Assembly: GCA_035646535.1 (NCBI GenBank)
Contig: DASRPD010000014.1
Coordinates: forward strand, 1-36,509
DNA: 36,509 nt
Direction of reading: 5' to 3'
Source of the DNA: DASRPD01 sp035646535
GTDB taxonomy: Bacteria > Actinomycetota > Acidimicrobiia > IMCC26256 > JANYLB01
Shown here: piece by piece, positions 21,441-30,529 of the stretch
Numbering within the stretch: the first letter of the stretch is position 1
Layout: each line of letters starts with the position of its first letter
Program-made: the position numbers and the translations under genes
Notes under the pieces: model-generated
Database searches by the model: none
What the model was told of the DNA's origin: nothing
Seen by the model: the letters and a program-made list of their open reading frames with translations, nothing else

Positions 21441-24400
21441 TCAGGGATGAGCGATGTCGCCGACCCGTACCGTCGAGCCCTTGTCGGTGGCAACGACCTC
21501 GATGCCCAACCGGATGCGTTCGCGCAGTGCGCCGACATGGCTGATGACCCCGACCATCCGACCACCCTCACGGAGCCGGTCGAGCTCGTCCATCGCGAGC
21601 TGGAGGTTGTCGGGATCGAGGGTGCCGAAGCCCTCGTCGATGAAGAGCGCCTCGAGGTGCACACCCCCCGTGTACGCCTGCACCGCGTCGGCGACGCCCA
21701 GCGCGAGCGCGAGCGATGTCTGAAACGTCTCGCCCCCCGACAGCGTCGACACCTCGCGCTCCTCGCCGGTGAATGCGTCGAGCACTCGGAGGCCGAGTCC
21801 AGCTTGCTTGCCACCACGCTCGCCGTCGCTGTGCACCCGAATCTGGTACCGGCCCGACGTCATCTTCTCGAGCCGGGTGTTCGCGAGCCGGCAGATGTCG
21901 GCGAGGTAGGCGGCGAGCACCCACCGCTGCAGTGAGATCCGCGGCGCCAGCTTGCCCGCGCAGCGATCGGCGACCGCGTTGACCATGTCGGCACGTTCGC
22001 GAAATTGGGCCAGCGCCGCCTCACCGGTGCGGTGCTCGTCGGCGAGGCGGCGCAGCTCCTGCTCTGCGTCGCGCGCACCCTTGTGGTGCTCCACCGCGGT
22101 GGTGTGTACGAGCTCGGCCTGCCCGACCGCCTCCTGCGCGGCGACGGTCTCGGGCCGGTCGTCAGGCAAACCAGTGAGCTCCGGATCTTCCAGGATGCCC
22201 TGCTGCTTCAGGGTGTCGCCCTCGTGGTCCTTGACCCGCTTGGTGAGCGCGGCGCGGGTCGCGTCGTCGCGCAGGGCGTCGCGTGCATCCACCGCGTCCG
22301 TGAACGGTGATGTCGAGAGCTCGCGCCCGAGATGCTCGGTCGTGTTCGTGAGCTTCGCCGTCTCGGTGGTGACCTGCTCGCTGACAGACGCGAGCTCGCC
22401 GAGCACACCTTCGACAGCTCCGAGCGACGCGAGCGCGACGCGCGGCGCGATCCCGTCGCCGAGGACCTCGGCCACCTGGGCGCGCATCGTCGCCGCCTGC
22501 TCGGTCGCGCCGGCTGCGGCCTGAGTGGCGGTCGCGGCAGCCTTTCCTGCCGCTGCGAGATGCTGTTCGACCTCGACGAGGCGCGCGTCGATCATGGCGA
22601 TGCTCTCCTCGAGCGTGACGATCGCACCTGCCTGCTCCGTGGCGGCATGCAGCGTGGCCGCGGCCGTCGCGGCCTGCTCCTTGGCCGCAGCAGGGTCGTC
22701 GGCCGCGTCTCCGGCCTTCGCTTCGAGGGCCGCCACACGCTGGGTGACTGCATTGGCGGCTTCGACGGCCGTCCGGCCGACACGGTCGGCCTCGCCGGCA
22801 GCGGCATCGGCATCGTCGACCTCGCGCTTGTCGAGCGCGTCGGGCGCGGCCACCGCGGGGGCGGGATGCTCGGTCGAGCCGCACACCGGGCAGGGCCGAT
22901 CGTCGAGGAGGCTCCCCGCCAGGGTCGCGGCGATGCCGTCGAGGTAGCGCCGGCGGAGGTCGAGCGCGTCCTTGCCGGCCTTGATCGCGGCGCGCTCGGA
23001 CTTCGTGGCGGCGCGCTCGGACTTCACCTGCTCCTTGCGAGCCGTCACGAGCGTGGCGGCCGCATCGGCACGGGCATGAGCGTCGGCGGCAGCCTGGCGA
23101 AGTCCCGGTATCCGGTCGCGCGCGCTCCGTGCGGACACGAGCGCCGTGGTGGCAGCTTCGCGTTCGTCGCGGCGGGTGGCCGCCTCGGTCGTCGCCTCCT
23201 CGACGATCTTCTGCTGAGCCTGCTCGGCGGTGCGCGCCTTCGCCGCCTTGTCCGATTCGACGTCGGCGGCGTCGGCCTTGCGGCAGAGCTCGTCGAGCAG
23301 GGCGCGGTGCGCCGCGAGCGCGGCGAGCGCGGCGGTGATCGCGGCCGGCGGAGCGAGCGCCCGGAGGTCGAGGTCGGCGAACGCGTCGGGAAGCGCGGTA
23401 CCCGAGTCGCGCACGGCCCGCGCGGCGTCGAGCATCGCCGCGCTCTCGGCGTCAAGCTGCGCGAGCCCTTTGCGTAGCGTGTGCTCGGTCTCGAGGGTGT
23501 TCCGCAGCTGCTCGGCCCGTTCCGCGCGCGACAGCACGGCGCGATCGGCGTCGATCGCGCCTCGCAGGTCCGCGAGCTCGGCCGCGCGCGCCCGAGCTGC
23601 CGCGCGGCGGTCCCAACGGGCGGCGACCGCGTCGAACCCCTCCTTGTGCTGCTGGGCGCCCTGCTTGGTCTGCCATGCGTTCGCGGCCGCGGTGTTCGCG
23701 TCGGCCGCGGCGCGTCCGATCCGCTCCACCAGCGCGTCGAGTGCGGCTTGGTCGGCGGGAACTGTCGTTGCGTCATCGGGCTCGGCCGCCGAGTGGGCAT
23801 CATCACCTGCGAACGGCTGCCACTCGTGCACGGCCTGGTTGCGCTTCACCTCGAGCGCTTCCTGCTGCTGGTAGACCGCTCGACGCGCCTGCTTCGCCTG
23901 CTCGTCGAGCCAGAAGGTGACCTTCTCGTAGATCCCGGTGTCGAAGAGGGTCTTGAGCAGCTGCTCGCGGTCACCGGAGTCGGCGCGCAGCACCTGCTCG
24001 AATTGGCCCTGCGGGAGCAGGATCACCTGCTTGAACTGGCTCGCGTCGAGCCCGACGAGGCGCTCGACCTCCTGGCGGATCTCCGTGATCGACGACGCGA
24101 TCGGTACCGGTGTCGCACCGTCCAGCCGGACCAGGGTGGCGGTCGCGTGCTTGGTCGTCTCGCCGTCCCCCCTCCTCTTGGGCGCGGTGTGTGTCGGGGT
24201 GCGCTCGACGACATAGCGGGCCCCCTGGGCCGAGAACTCGAGGCTGACCCGGGGCGTGGCCCGCGGTTCGGCGTGATCCGACTTGAGCGTGTGGTTGCCG
24301 CGGGCGCCGGCGACCTCGCCGTAGAGGGCAAAGCTCATCGCGTCCAGCAGGTAGGTCTTGCCCGCGCCCGTGGGGCCGTGGATGAGGAAGAGTCCGTCGC

Positions 24401-24479
24401 GCGCGAGATCGTCGAAGTCGATCGTCACCCCGTCCGCGTAGGGGCCCAACGCCTCGAGAGCGAGCCGGTGCGGCCTCAC
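21441..24479 (-). CDS. sbcC: SbcC, ATPase subunit of the SbcCD nuclease
   Basis: SbcC is the SMC/Rad50-like partner of SbcD, which cuts DNA hairpins and blocked ends. The 1012-residue protein has Walker A HGPTGAGKTYLLDAMSFALYG (residues 35-42), QFKQVILLPQGQFEQVLRA (Q-loop region), two long Ala/Glu-rich coiled-coil arms, a zinc hook RPCPVCGSTEHPAP (C530, C533), the ABC signature STLSGGETFQTSLALALG and Walker B LFIDEGFGTLD. The GTG at 24479 overlaps the sbcD stop as GTGA, fixing the start. All key parts are present. Confidence 0.96.
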   Translation of the reverse strand: MRPHRLALEALGPYADGVTIDFDDLARDGLFLIHGPTGAGKTYLLDAMSFALYGEVAGARGNHTLKSDHAEPRATPRVSLEFSAQGARYVVERTPTHTAPKRRGDGETTKHATATLVRLDGATPVPIASSITEIRQEVERLVGLDASQFKQVILLPQGQFEQVLRADSGDREQLLKTLFDTGIYEKVTFWLDEQAKQARRAVYQQQEALEVKRNQAVHEWQPFAGDDAHSAAEPDDATTVPADQAALDALVERIGRAAADANTAAANAWQTKQGAQQHKEGFDAVAARWDRRAAARARAAELADLRGAIDADRAVLSRAERAEQLRNTLETEHTLRKGLAQLDAESAAMLDAARAVRDSGTALPDAFADLDLRALAPPAAITAALAALAAHRALLDELCRKADAADVESDKAAKARTAEQAQQKIVEEATTEAATRRDEREAATTALVSARSARDRIPGLRQAAADAHARADAAATLVTARKEQVKSERAATKSERAAIKAGKDALDLRRRYLDGIAATLAGSLLDDRPCPVCGSTEHPAPAVAAPDALDKREVDDADAAAGEADRVGRTAVEAANAVTQRVAALEAKAGDAADDPAAAKEQAATAAATLHAATEQAGAIVTLEESIAMIDARLVEVEQHLAAAGKAAATATQAAAGATEQAATMRAQVAEVLGDGIAPRVALASLGAVEGVLGELASVSEQVTTETAKLTNTTEHLGRELSTSPFTDAVDARDALRDDATRAALTKRVKDHEGDTLKQQGILEDPELTGLPDDRPETVAAQEAVGQAELVHTTAVEHHKGARDAEQELRRLADEHRTGEAALAQFRERADMVNAVADRCAGKLAPRISLQRWVLAAYLADICRLANTRLEKMTSGRYQIRVHSDGERGGKQAGLGLRVLDAFTGEEREVSTLSGGETFQTSLALALGVADAVQAYTGGVHLEALFIDEGFGTLDPDNLQLAMDELDRLREGGRMVGVISHVGALRERIRLGIEVVATDKGSTVRVGDIAHP

Positions 24480-25729
24480 CGTTCAACGCTGCGGTTGACG
24501 GCGTCGAGCGCGGTGGTGAGCAGCTCGGCCTCGGCCGCGCCGGCCGCGGTGCCGTGTTGCTCGGCCCAGAATCGCACGGTCAGCTCCAACGGCGAGGCCG
24601 CCCGGTCGGCGGCGTCGCGCTCGGTTGCGCCGATGCTCCCGGGCTCGACTCCTCCGGGACGGTGGCGCAGCTCGGCCGCGAAGGGAAACCGGTCGCGCAG
24701 GCGGGCCATGGCCTGCATCGGCAGGTGGGCGTCGGTGAGGATCACCCGGACCCGGGCAGGCTCGGCATCGACGAGCTCGGCGTTGCCCAGCAGATCGTCG
24801 AGCGTGCCCTCGATCGTCCGCAGCGACCGACCGACCCCGAGGGGCACGACCTCGACCGCGAGCGCGCCGTCGGTTGCCATCTCGACGACCCGCACCGACT
24901 TGACGTGATCCTCTTCGGAGAACGAGTAGGGCAACGGCGTCCCCGAGTACGCGACGCGCGGACCGTCACGTTCTTGGGAGCCGTGCAGATGGCCGAGGGC
25001 CACGTAGTCGAAGCCGGCGAAGGCGTCGACGCCGACATGCTCGATATTGCCGACGGTGAGCTCACGCTCGGATTCACAGATGACCCCACCTTCCACGAAC
25101 GTGTGCGCGACCACCACCGAGCGCGCGCCGTTGCGACCGGTGAGGTCGGCACGGATCCGGTCGGTGGCGAGCCGGGTGACCTCGTCGTGGCGAAGGCGAT
25201 GCCGCGACGTGGCGTCGGGCTCCGATCCTTCCTCGGCGGCGTCGGCGGCATCGACGTCGGAATTGGGGTCCGGATCGGCGTCGGGATCCGGCTCGGGCGC
25301 CAGGATCGGTCCGGCCAGGGTGGGGTCGAGGTACGGGAGCGGGTAGACGGCTACCGGCGGGCCCCCGTCGGCCGACTCGAGCATCACCGGCTCGGTCGCC
25401 CGACTCACGTCACCGCGGATCGTGACGCCCGTCGGGGCCAGGATGCGGTCGTGCACCCCGACGCGGATGCTCGAATCGTGGTTGCCGCTGATGGCCACGA
25501 CCGCAGCGCCCGTTGATCGCAACCGGTCGATCGCATCGCCGAAGAGGTCCACCGCTTCGGCCGGCGGGAACGCGCGGTCGTAGAGGTCGCCGGCGACGAC
25601 GACGAGCTCGATCGAGCCCTCGGACACCATCTCCACGATGCGGTCGACAGCCTGTGCCTGCTCATCGAGCAAGGAGGCTCCGTGGAACGTGCGACCCAGG
25701 TGCCAGTCGGAGGTGTGCAGCAGGCGCAT
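24476..25729 (-). CDS. sbcD: SbcD, nuclease subunit of SbcCD
   Basis: This Mre11-like metallophosphoesterase has 417 residues from the ATG at 25729 (MRLLHTSDWHLGRTFHG). Metal-binding residues are visible in TSDWHLG (D8, H10), VVAGDLYDRAF (D48), ISGNHDSSIR (N83, H84), VVAHTF (H209) and ALGHLHGSQ (H247, H249). Between residues about 144 and 173 there is an extra acidic, low-complexity stretch (EPDPDADPDPNSDVDAADAA). It lies between conserved blocks and looks like a surface loop. sbcD is the first gene of the leftward DNA-repair run. An open frame upstream, across the palindrome, has no support as coding sequence. Confidence 0.95.
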   Translation of the reverse strand: MRLLHTSDWHLGRTFHGASLLDEQAQAVDRIVEMVSEGSIELVVVAGDLYDRAFPPAEAVDLFGDAIDRLRSTGAAVVAISGNHDSSIRVGVHDRILAPTGVTIRGDVSRATEPVMLESADGGPPVAVYPLPYLDPTLAGPILAPEPDPDADPDPNSDVDAADAAEEGSEPDATSRHRLRHDEVTRLATDRIRADLTGRNGARSVVVAHTFVEGGVICESERELTVGNIEHVGVDAFAGFDYVALGHLHGSQERDGPRVAYSGTPLPYSFSEEDHVKSVRVVEMATDGALAVEVVPLGVGRSLRTIEGTLDDLLGNAELVDAEPARVRVILTDAHLPMQAMARLRDRFPFAAELRHRPGGVEPGSIGATERDAADRAASPLELTVRFWAEQHGTAAGAAEAELLTTALDAVNRSVER

Positions 25730-25789
25730 CGCCAACGAACTGTACGCAGCACGTGGGACAGCCACCGGTGGACCCACCTGGACCCTTCC

Positions 25790-25834
25790 CGTTGGTGCGC
25801 TCGGCGTCGCTATGCGACGCCGAGCGCACCAACG
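25790..25834. repeat. Perfect 21-bp-arm palindrome between sbcD and the divergent gene
   Basis: Arms at 25790-25810 and 25814-25834 are exact complements around the 3-base loop TAT. The arm starts CGTTGGTGCGCTCGGCG and ends TCGC. Imperfect pairing continues outward (CCCTTCC left, GGCAAGGG right). It sits 60 bases upstream of sbcD and 92 bases upstream of the next gene, so it is inside a divergent promoter region and is not an ordinary terminator. Such a short loop would extrude easily as a cruciform. Confidence 0.85.
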
Positions 25835-25926
25835 CGGGTCGGCAAGGGTGCGGGCGCTCCCGTATTCCGCATGATCACTCCGGGTAGCGTTCGCCGCCGA
25901 AGCCGATCTCGTCGAGGGAGACCCAC

Positions 25927-26994
25927 GTGCAGGAAGGCGTCGATCGCGTGATCGTGTGGGGTACCGGCTACGTCGGTCGCCGGGTGATCGCCGAGATCGT
26001 CGACCATCCGTGCTTCGAGCTCGCCGGTGTGATCGTGGCGGATCCCGACAAGCACGGACGCGACGCCGGCGATATCTGTGGCATCGCACCGACCGGCGTC
26101 GTGGCGTCGACCGACATTGACGCCGCGCTGGCGCTCGAGGCCGACGCAGTCGCCTACTACGGGCCGACGGCCGAACAGGCCCGCGACAACATCGACAACA
26201 TGACCAAGGCGTTGCGCGCCGGTAAGGACGTCGTGTCCACGTCCATGACCAACTTCGTGTGGTGGCCCACTGCCGATCGCTGGATGGCCGAACCCATGGA
26301 AGTGGCCTGTGCCGAAGGAGGCACGTCGTGCTTCACCACCGGGATCGATCCCGGCTTCGCGAACGACCTGCTCCCGATGACCCTCACCGGCGTGTGCGGG
26401 CGCGTCGATCGCGTCACCGCGAGCGAGATCCTGGACTACGCGACCTACACGGGTGACTACGCCCCGATGGGCTTCGGTGAGCCGGCCGAGCGCCGCGCCG
26501 TGCTCGAGATCCCCGAGATCCTCATCATGGCGTGGGGCGGCACCGTTCCCATGATGGCGAGCGCGATGGGGGTCGAGCTCGACGACATCACGACGACGTA
26601 CGACAAGTGGGTGACACCGCGCGCCATCGAGTTCGAAAACGGCGTGATCGAGGCAGGCACGGTCGCCGGCGTGCACTTCACCATCAACGGCATGGTGAGT
26701 GGCGAAGCGCGCATCGTGCTCGAACACGTGAATCGGATCACCAATGACGCCGCCCCCGACTGGCCACGCGGTCGCATCGCGCCGAATGACGTGTACCGGG
26801 TCGATATCGAAGGAAGCCCGACGATCCGCCAGGAGACGACGTTTCGCGACGCGCACGGCGACGCCGTCGCCGGTGGCTGTCTGGCCACCGGCATGCGTGC
26901 GCTCAACGCGATCCCGGCCGTACGGGCCGCCGCGCCCGGCATGCTCAGCACGCTCGACCTCCCGCTCATTGCGGGTCGCGGCACGATCCGCTGA
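25927..26994 (+). CDS. NAD(P)-dependent amine dehydrogenase / dihydrodipicolinate reductase-like protein
   Basis: The 355-residue protein starts with a Rossmann fold, RVIVWGTGYVGRRVIAEI (GxGxxG), then VIVADPDKHGRDAGDICG. This is the pattern of the family that contains 2,4-diaminopentanoate dehydrogenase and actinobacterial proteins labelled dihydrodipicolinate reductase. Further conserved blocks are VVSTSMTNFVWWP, TTGIDPGFANDLLP and EILDYATYTGDYAPMGFG. It is not the lysine-pathway DapB (too long and lacking its signature). The GTG at 25927 has GAGGGAG six bases upstream. Substrate is unknown. It diverges from sbcD across the palindrome. Confidence 0.85.
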   Translation: MQEGVDRVIVWGTGYVGRRVIAEIVDHPCFELAGVIVADPDKHGRDAGDICGIAPTGVVASTDIDAALALEADAVAYYGPTAEQARDNIDNMTKALRAGKDVVSTSMTNFVWWPTADRWMAEPMEVACAEGGTSCFTTGIDPGFANDLLPMTLTGVCGRVDRVTASEILDYATYTGDYAPMGFGEPAERRAVLEIPEILIMAWGGTVPMMASAMGVELDDITTTYDKWVTPRAIEFENGVIEAGTVAGVHFTINGMVSGEARIVLEHVNRITNDAAPDWPRGRIAPNDVYRVDIEGSPTIRQETTFRDAHGDAVAGGCLATGMRALNAIPAVRAAAPGMLSTLDLPLIAGRGTIR

Positions 26995-27148
26995 GCCCAG
27001 AGCCGACACCCGCCGAGATACGGGCTGGGATGCCGTGAGCTCGGGGTCCCCTCGGTAGTTTGCGGGTGTCACAGTCGCACGAGGCGACCAACGCACGGGA
27101 GAGATCAGGCGCCGCAGTCGGTTCACACCTGCCTTTGCCCTTGCCCTC

Positions 27149-28168
27149 GTGATCGCGCTGCTCGGCACGGCCGGACTGACCGCAACCGATGCCGCGGCCG
27201 TCGACGGGAACGAGGTAACGCTCAACGCTCTGTTCGTACAAGAGAGCGCCGACGGATCCTCGGGCGGTACCAACAAGTTCACGATCCACTACGAGAAGAC
27301 CAAGAAGAAGCAGTTCCGCGTCGCGTTCAGCGAGGACGAGGTGAGCGGTACCGGTGACCAGTGGCGCTCGGCGGGCTGGAACGCGGCCGCGGTGGCAACG
27401 ATCCTGACGGGTGCTCCCCTCAGCGGGGCCGAGGTCACCTTCGATGTCAACGGACGGATCGACGGCCCGAGCGCGGGCGCGCTCATGACGATCGGACTGT
27501 TGTCGCTCATCCGTGGTGACACCATCAAGAAGGACATCACGATGACCGGCACCATCAACCCTGACGGCACGGTCGGGCCCGTCGGTGGGATCCCCTACAA
27601 GGTCGACGGCGTCGTGGAGGCCAAGAAGGATCGCATGCTCATCCCTCTCGGCCAGCACAACAGCGCGGACGATACCGGTGAGCTCGTGGACGTCGTGCGG
27701 CTCGGCCGGAGCGAGGGCATCGAGGTCCGCGAGGTCGGTGACATCTACGAGGCCTACAAGGCCTTCACCGGCAAGACTCTCCCCCGCCCCAAGCGGGCCG
27801 ACGTCGAGCTGACTGGTGACACCTACGACGCGATCGCCGCGAAGGTGAAGTCGCTCCAGGCGGACTTCGATGCCTCGGCCACCGAGTTCCTGGCGCTCGA
27901 CCCGGCCATCCAGAGCGAGTTCGCGGACCTCGCGATCGACGCTGACGCGTCGGCGGCGCGCGCCCAGGACTTGAGCGACAACGGGCTGCAGGCCGGCGCG
28001 TACAACGCTGCGCTCCTGGCTGCCGCGCAGGCCAACGCCGCGGTCGGGACGGGCAGGCTCTGCAGGTGTACCTCACCCAGGGCGTGGAGGCGTTCATCGA
28101 CCAGATCCGGTCGAGCACCGCGATCGCGGGCCAGATCGAGGCCTTCGTCGACACCCTCAGGAACGTGA
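27149..28168 (+). CDS. Secreted Lon-like (S16) protease-domain protein, N-terminal part before a frameshift
   Basis: The frame shows an S16 fold with DGPSAGALMTIGLLSLI (S108 in this numbering) and VGPVGGIPYKVDGVVEAK (K151), the Ser-Lys dyad of Lon proteases, but no AAA+ or PDZ domain. Upstream, still in frame, RRRSRFTPAFALALVIALL then GTAGLTATDAAA is a clear export signal, so the true start should lie near 27104, where the codon is ATC rather than ATG. The GTG at 27149 cuts the signal peptide in half. After about 28050 the frame turns into Arg/Ser-rich nonsense (RLCRCTSPRAWRRSSTRSG), while good protein sequence continues in the next frame. The intact gene would cover about 27104-29007. Confidence 0.75.
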   Translation: MIALLGTAGLTATDAAAVDGNEVTLNALFVQESADGSSGGTNKFTIHYEKTKKKQFRVAFSEDEVSGTGDQWRSAGWNAAAVATILTGAPLSGAEVTFDVNGRIDGPSAGALMTIGLLSLIRGDTIKKDITMTGTINPDGTVGPVGGIPYKVDGVVEAKKDRMLIPLGQHNSADDTGELVDVVRLGRSEGIEVREVGDIYEAYKAFTGKTLPRPKRADVELTGDTYDAIAAKVKSLQADFDASATEFLALDPAIQSEFADLAIDADASAARAQDLSDNGLQAGAYNAALLAAAQANAAVGTGRLCRCTSPRAWRRSSTRSGRAPRSRARSRPSSTPSGT

Positions 28169-29007
28169 AGCCCGAGCGCGTGAGCGACGCGTCGATACTC
28201 ATCCAGGGCTATCAGGGCGCGATCGATGCGATCTCGCTGAGCTCTTTTGCCGACACTCTCTTCGATCAGGCCGCCCTGGGCACCACCGAGGAGGAGATCC
28301 TCCAGCCCGCGGTCGGCGGAGCCCTCTTCTACGAGTTCGCCGGCACTCTCATCGAGGCCGCGGAGGACATCGTCGACGTCGGCGAGGGCGGCGGCGGCGC
28401 GAAGGTGTCCAAGAAGGTGAAGCTCAGTGCCGTTGCCGACTTCTTCCGCAAGGCGGCCGAGGCCAACCTCACCGCGTTCGACGCTCTCATCCTCGAGCCC
28501 GCCGCGAACGAGAGTGGCGTCAAGGCCGAGGAGTTCAAGCTCGCGTTCGCGGAAACGGACTTCGAGTATGCGCTCGCCCAGGCCTCGGTCGGGATCCTCG
28601 AAGGTGGACTCGACGAGTACCTCGGTGACACGAACACGGCCGTCTACGCGCGGCTCGGTGGCGCGGTTTCGCTCTACACGCGCTCGGCGGAGCTCCTCAC
28701 GAAGTACTACTCGCTCAGCGCGGAGCTCGACGAGGAGAACAACGTCGTAGGAGTCGGCAACGAGCGCGCGCTCGTCTCGGCCCTGTCGTTCGGCTCCAGT
28801 CAGGTCGAGCGCAGCGTCGGTGTGCTCCAGACGCGCAAGGTCGAGGCATCACTCGTCGTCGCCGGCTACGAGATCGCGGGCGTGGACCGTGAGGGGGATG
28901 CGAGCGACAAGCTCGACGCTCTCGGCAGCTACCTCGGTGCCTTCACCGAGGCTCGCGTCCTCGCGTACCTCGGCGGCTTCGAGACGACCGGATACGGCAA
29001 GGGTTAG
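28066..29007 (+). CDS. C-terminal part of the frameshifted Lon-like protein (helical domain)
   Basis: From about 28050 the downstream frame reads GQALQVYLTQGVEAFIDQIR and goes on for 313 residues of Ala/Glu-rich helical sequence, including GGALFYEFAGTLIEAAEDIV and a Lys-rich AKVSKKVKLSAVADFFRKA. The sequence before the nominal GTG (28066) is still protein-like, so this is not an independent gene. It is the remainder of the upstream protein, displaced by -1 (one base missing) between about 28040 and 28056. I recognise no family for the helical part. The TAG at 29005 overlaps the convergent SRPBCC gene by four bases. Confidence 0.7.
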   Translation: MYLTQGVEAFIDQIRSSTAIAGQIEAFVDTLRNVKPERVSDASILIQGYQGAIDAISLSSFADTLFDQAALGTTEEEILQPAVGGALFYEFAGTLIEAAEDIVDVGEGGGGAKVSKKVKLSAVADFFRKAAEANLTAFDALILEPAANESGVKAEEFKLAFAETDFEYALAQASVGILEGGLDEYLGDTNTAVYARLGGAVSLYTRSAELLTKYYSLSAELDEENNVVGVGNERALVSALSFGSSQVERSVGVLQTRKVEASLVVAGYEIAGVDREGDASDKLDALGSYLGAFTEARVLAYLGGFETTGYGKG

Positions 29008-29477
29008 ACGAAGCGGGGCGGGCGCGCCGCGTCGGCGAGCGCGTGCCGTTCGAACTCGGCCACGCCGACGGCAACGACGCGGTCATGTGCCCACTCCATC
29101 GCCGGCCGGGTGAGCACGGCCACGCGGCGCAACACGGGATCACGCAGCTCGAGCGACCAGGTGAGCCGCGCCACACAGCCCGCGTCGTCGGGCGAGATCT
29201 CGAGCCGTGCCGGTCCCTGGAGATCACCGCGCACCGACGTGGCGATCAGCGCGTCCGGCTCCACCCGGTCGATCCGCACATCGAATCGCAATGAGTAGGG
29301 CAAGGGTGCCCGGATCACACACGTCGCGCCGGCACCGGCTCGGATGCCGTCGACATCGCAGCGCCGCAGCCAGCTCCACCAGTCGGTGAAGCACTCGGTC
29401 CGAGAGACCGTGGCGAACAGCTCGGCCGGGGCCACGCCGAACACCCAGGTCCGGTCGAAGCGAAAAGGGCCCGCCAC
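29004..29477 (-). CDS. SRPBCC-fold protein (polyketide cyclase/dehydrase-like)
   Basis: From a GTG at 29477 the protein has 157 residues: FRFDRTWVFGVAPAELFATV, then CFTDWWSWLRRCDVDG, APLPYSLRFDVRIDRVEPDALI, GDLQGPARLEISPDDAGCVARLTWSLEL and a long C-terminal helix (VLTRPAMEWAHDRVV). The pattern of N-terminal strand, two helices, curved sheet and C-terminal helix matches the START/SRPBCC fold that binds hydrophobic ligands. A longer frame upstream to 30485 runs antisense through the dehydrogenase gene and is not coding. Ligand and role are unknown. Confidence 0.8.
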   Translation of the reverse strand: MAGPFRFDRTWVFGVAPAELFATVSRTECFTDWWSWLRRCDVDGIRAGAGATCVIRAPLPYSLRFDVRIDRVEPDALIATSVRGDLQGPARLEISPDDAGCVARLTWSLELRDPVLRRVAVLTRPAMEWAHDRVVAVGVAEFERHALADAARPPRFV

Positions 29478-29600
29478 GCCCTCAGACTCGCGCGGATCGG
29501 CCCCGACCGGAAGAGCCGGCCGCCCAGTCCCGCCGGAGCAACGGCCGGCTGGAGACCCCGACCACGTGCCGCCAGTCGGAGAGACCCCTACGATCGGGCC

Positions 29601-30428
29601 ATGACCCTCCCTGCTCCTGCACCCGCCCGGACCTGCGTCGTCACCGGCGCGTCGTCCGGCATCGGCGCGGAGATCGCCCGCGGCCTCGCGAGCCGAGGTC
29701 TCGGCGTCACCCTGGTCGCCCGCCGCGAGGATCGACTCCGCGCGCTGGCCGACGAAGTCGCTACGGCCCATGGCGTGCGCGCCGAAGTCGTCACCGCCGA
29801 CCTGACCGACGAGGCATCTCGGACTCGAATCCTCACCGAGATCACCGAACGCGGCCTGTCGGTCGACATGCTCGTCAACAACGCCGGATTCTCCACGACG
29901 GGTCCCGTCTCCGCGAACGACCCGGCCGGCGAGATCGCGATGTTGCGCACCAACGTCGAAGCCGTCGCTCATCTGTGCAGCCTCTTCCTGCCGGGCATGG
30001 TCGAGCGCGCCCGGGGTGCGATCTTGAACGTGGCGTCCACCGCCGCCTTCCAGCCCCTGCCCGGACAGGCCGGCTACGCCGCGTCGAAGGCGTTCGTCCT
30101 CAGCTACAGCCACGCCGTGCGCGCCGAGCTCGCCGGAACTCCCATCACGGTCACGGTGCTGTGCCCCGGCCCGGTCAAGACCGAGTTCGCCGAAGCCGCG
30201 GGGTTCAGCGAGGAAGAATCGACCGGCTCGCTCCCGGCGATCATGTGGGAGTCCGCCACCGACGTCGCCACGGCGGGGATCGACGGAGTGGCCCGCGGCA
30301 AGGCCGTCGTGATCCCCGGCGCCGCGAACAAGGTCTCGGCCGCCGGCGGCCATCTCGTGCCCCGCAGCTTGCTCCTCCCCCTCCTCGCCCGCCAGCACCC
30401 CGCGCTGCGCGACACGCGGAACGCCTGA
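29601..30428 (+). CDS. Short-chain dehydrogenase/reductase
   Basis: The 275-residue classical SDR has VVTGASSGIGAEIARGL (residues 15-22, cofactor glycine motif), LVNNAGFSTTG (NNAG), and the catalytic set S146 (LNVASTAAF), Y159 and K163 (GYAASKAF). LCPGPVKTEFAEAAG follows the active site. VARREDRL after the second strand suggests NADP(H) preference. It is closest in pattern to the DltE/YdfG-like group acting on small or lipid-like carbonyls. The substrate cannot be told. It diverges from the SRPBCC gene over 123 bases. Confidence 0.92.
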   Translation: MTLPAPAPARTCVVTGASSGIGAEIARGLASRGLGVTLVARREDRLRALADEVATAHGVRAEVVTADLTDEASRTRILTEITERGLSVDMLVNNAGFSTTGPVSANDPAGEIAMLRTNVEAVAHLCSLFLPGMVERARGAILNVASTAAFQPLPGQAGYAASKAFVLSYSHAVRAELAGTPITVTVLCPGPVKTEFAEAAGFSEEESTGSLPAIMWESATDVATAGIDGVARGKAVVIPGAANKVSAAGGHLVPRSLLLPLLARQHPALRDTRNA

Positions 30429-30529
30429 CCGCGAGGGCGGCACCGGGCGGGAGCTTCCGACGACGGGACACGACCAGCCCGTCACCCTCAGCCATCACCC
30501 TCAGCCATCACGATGGCGTGATCCGGTGC

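Noticed and set aside
28030..28070. Programmed ribosomal frameshift in the Lon-like gene
   Set aside because: No slippery heptamer or strong downstream hairpin is visible at the frame change. A missing base is simpler.
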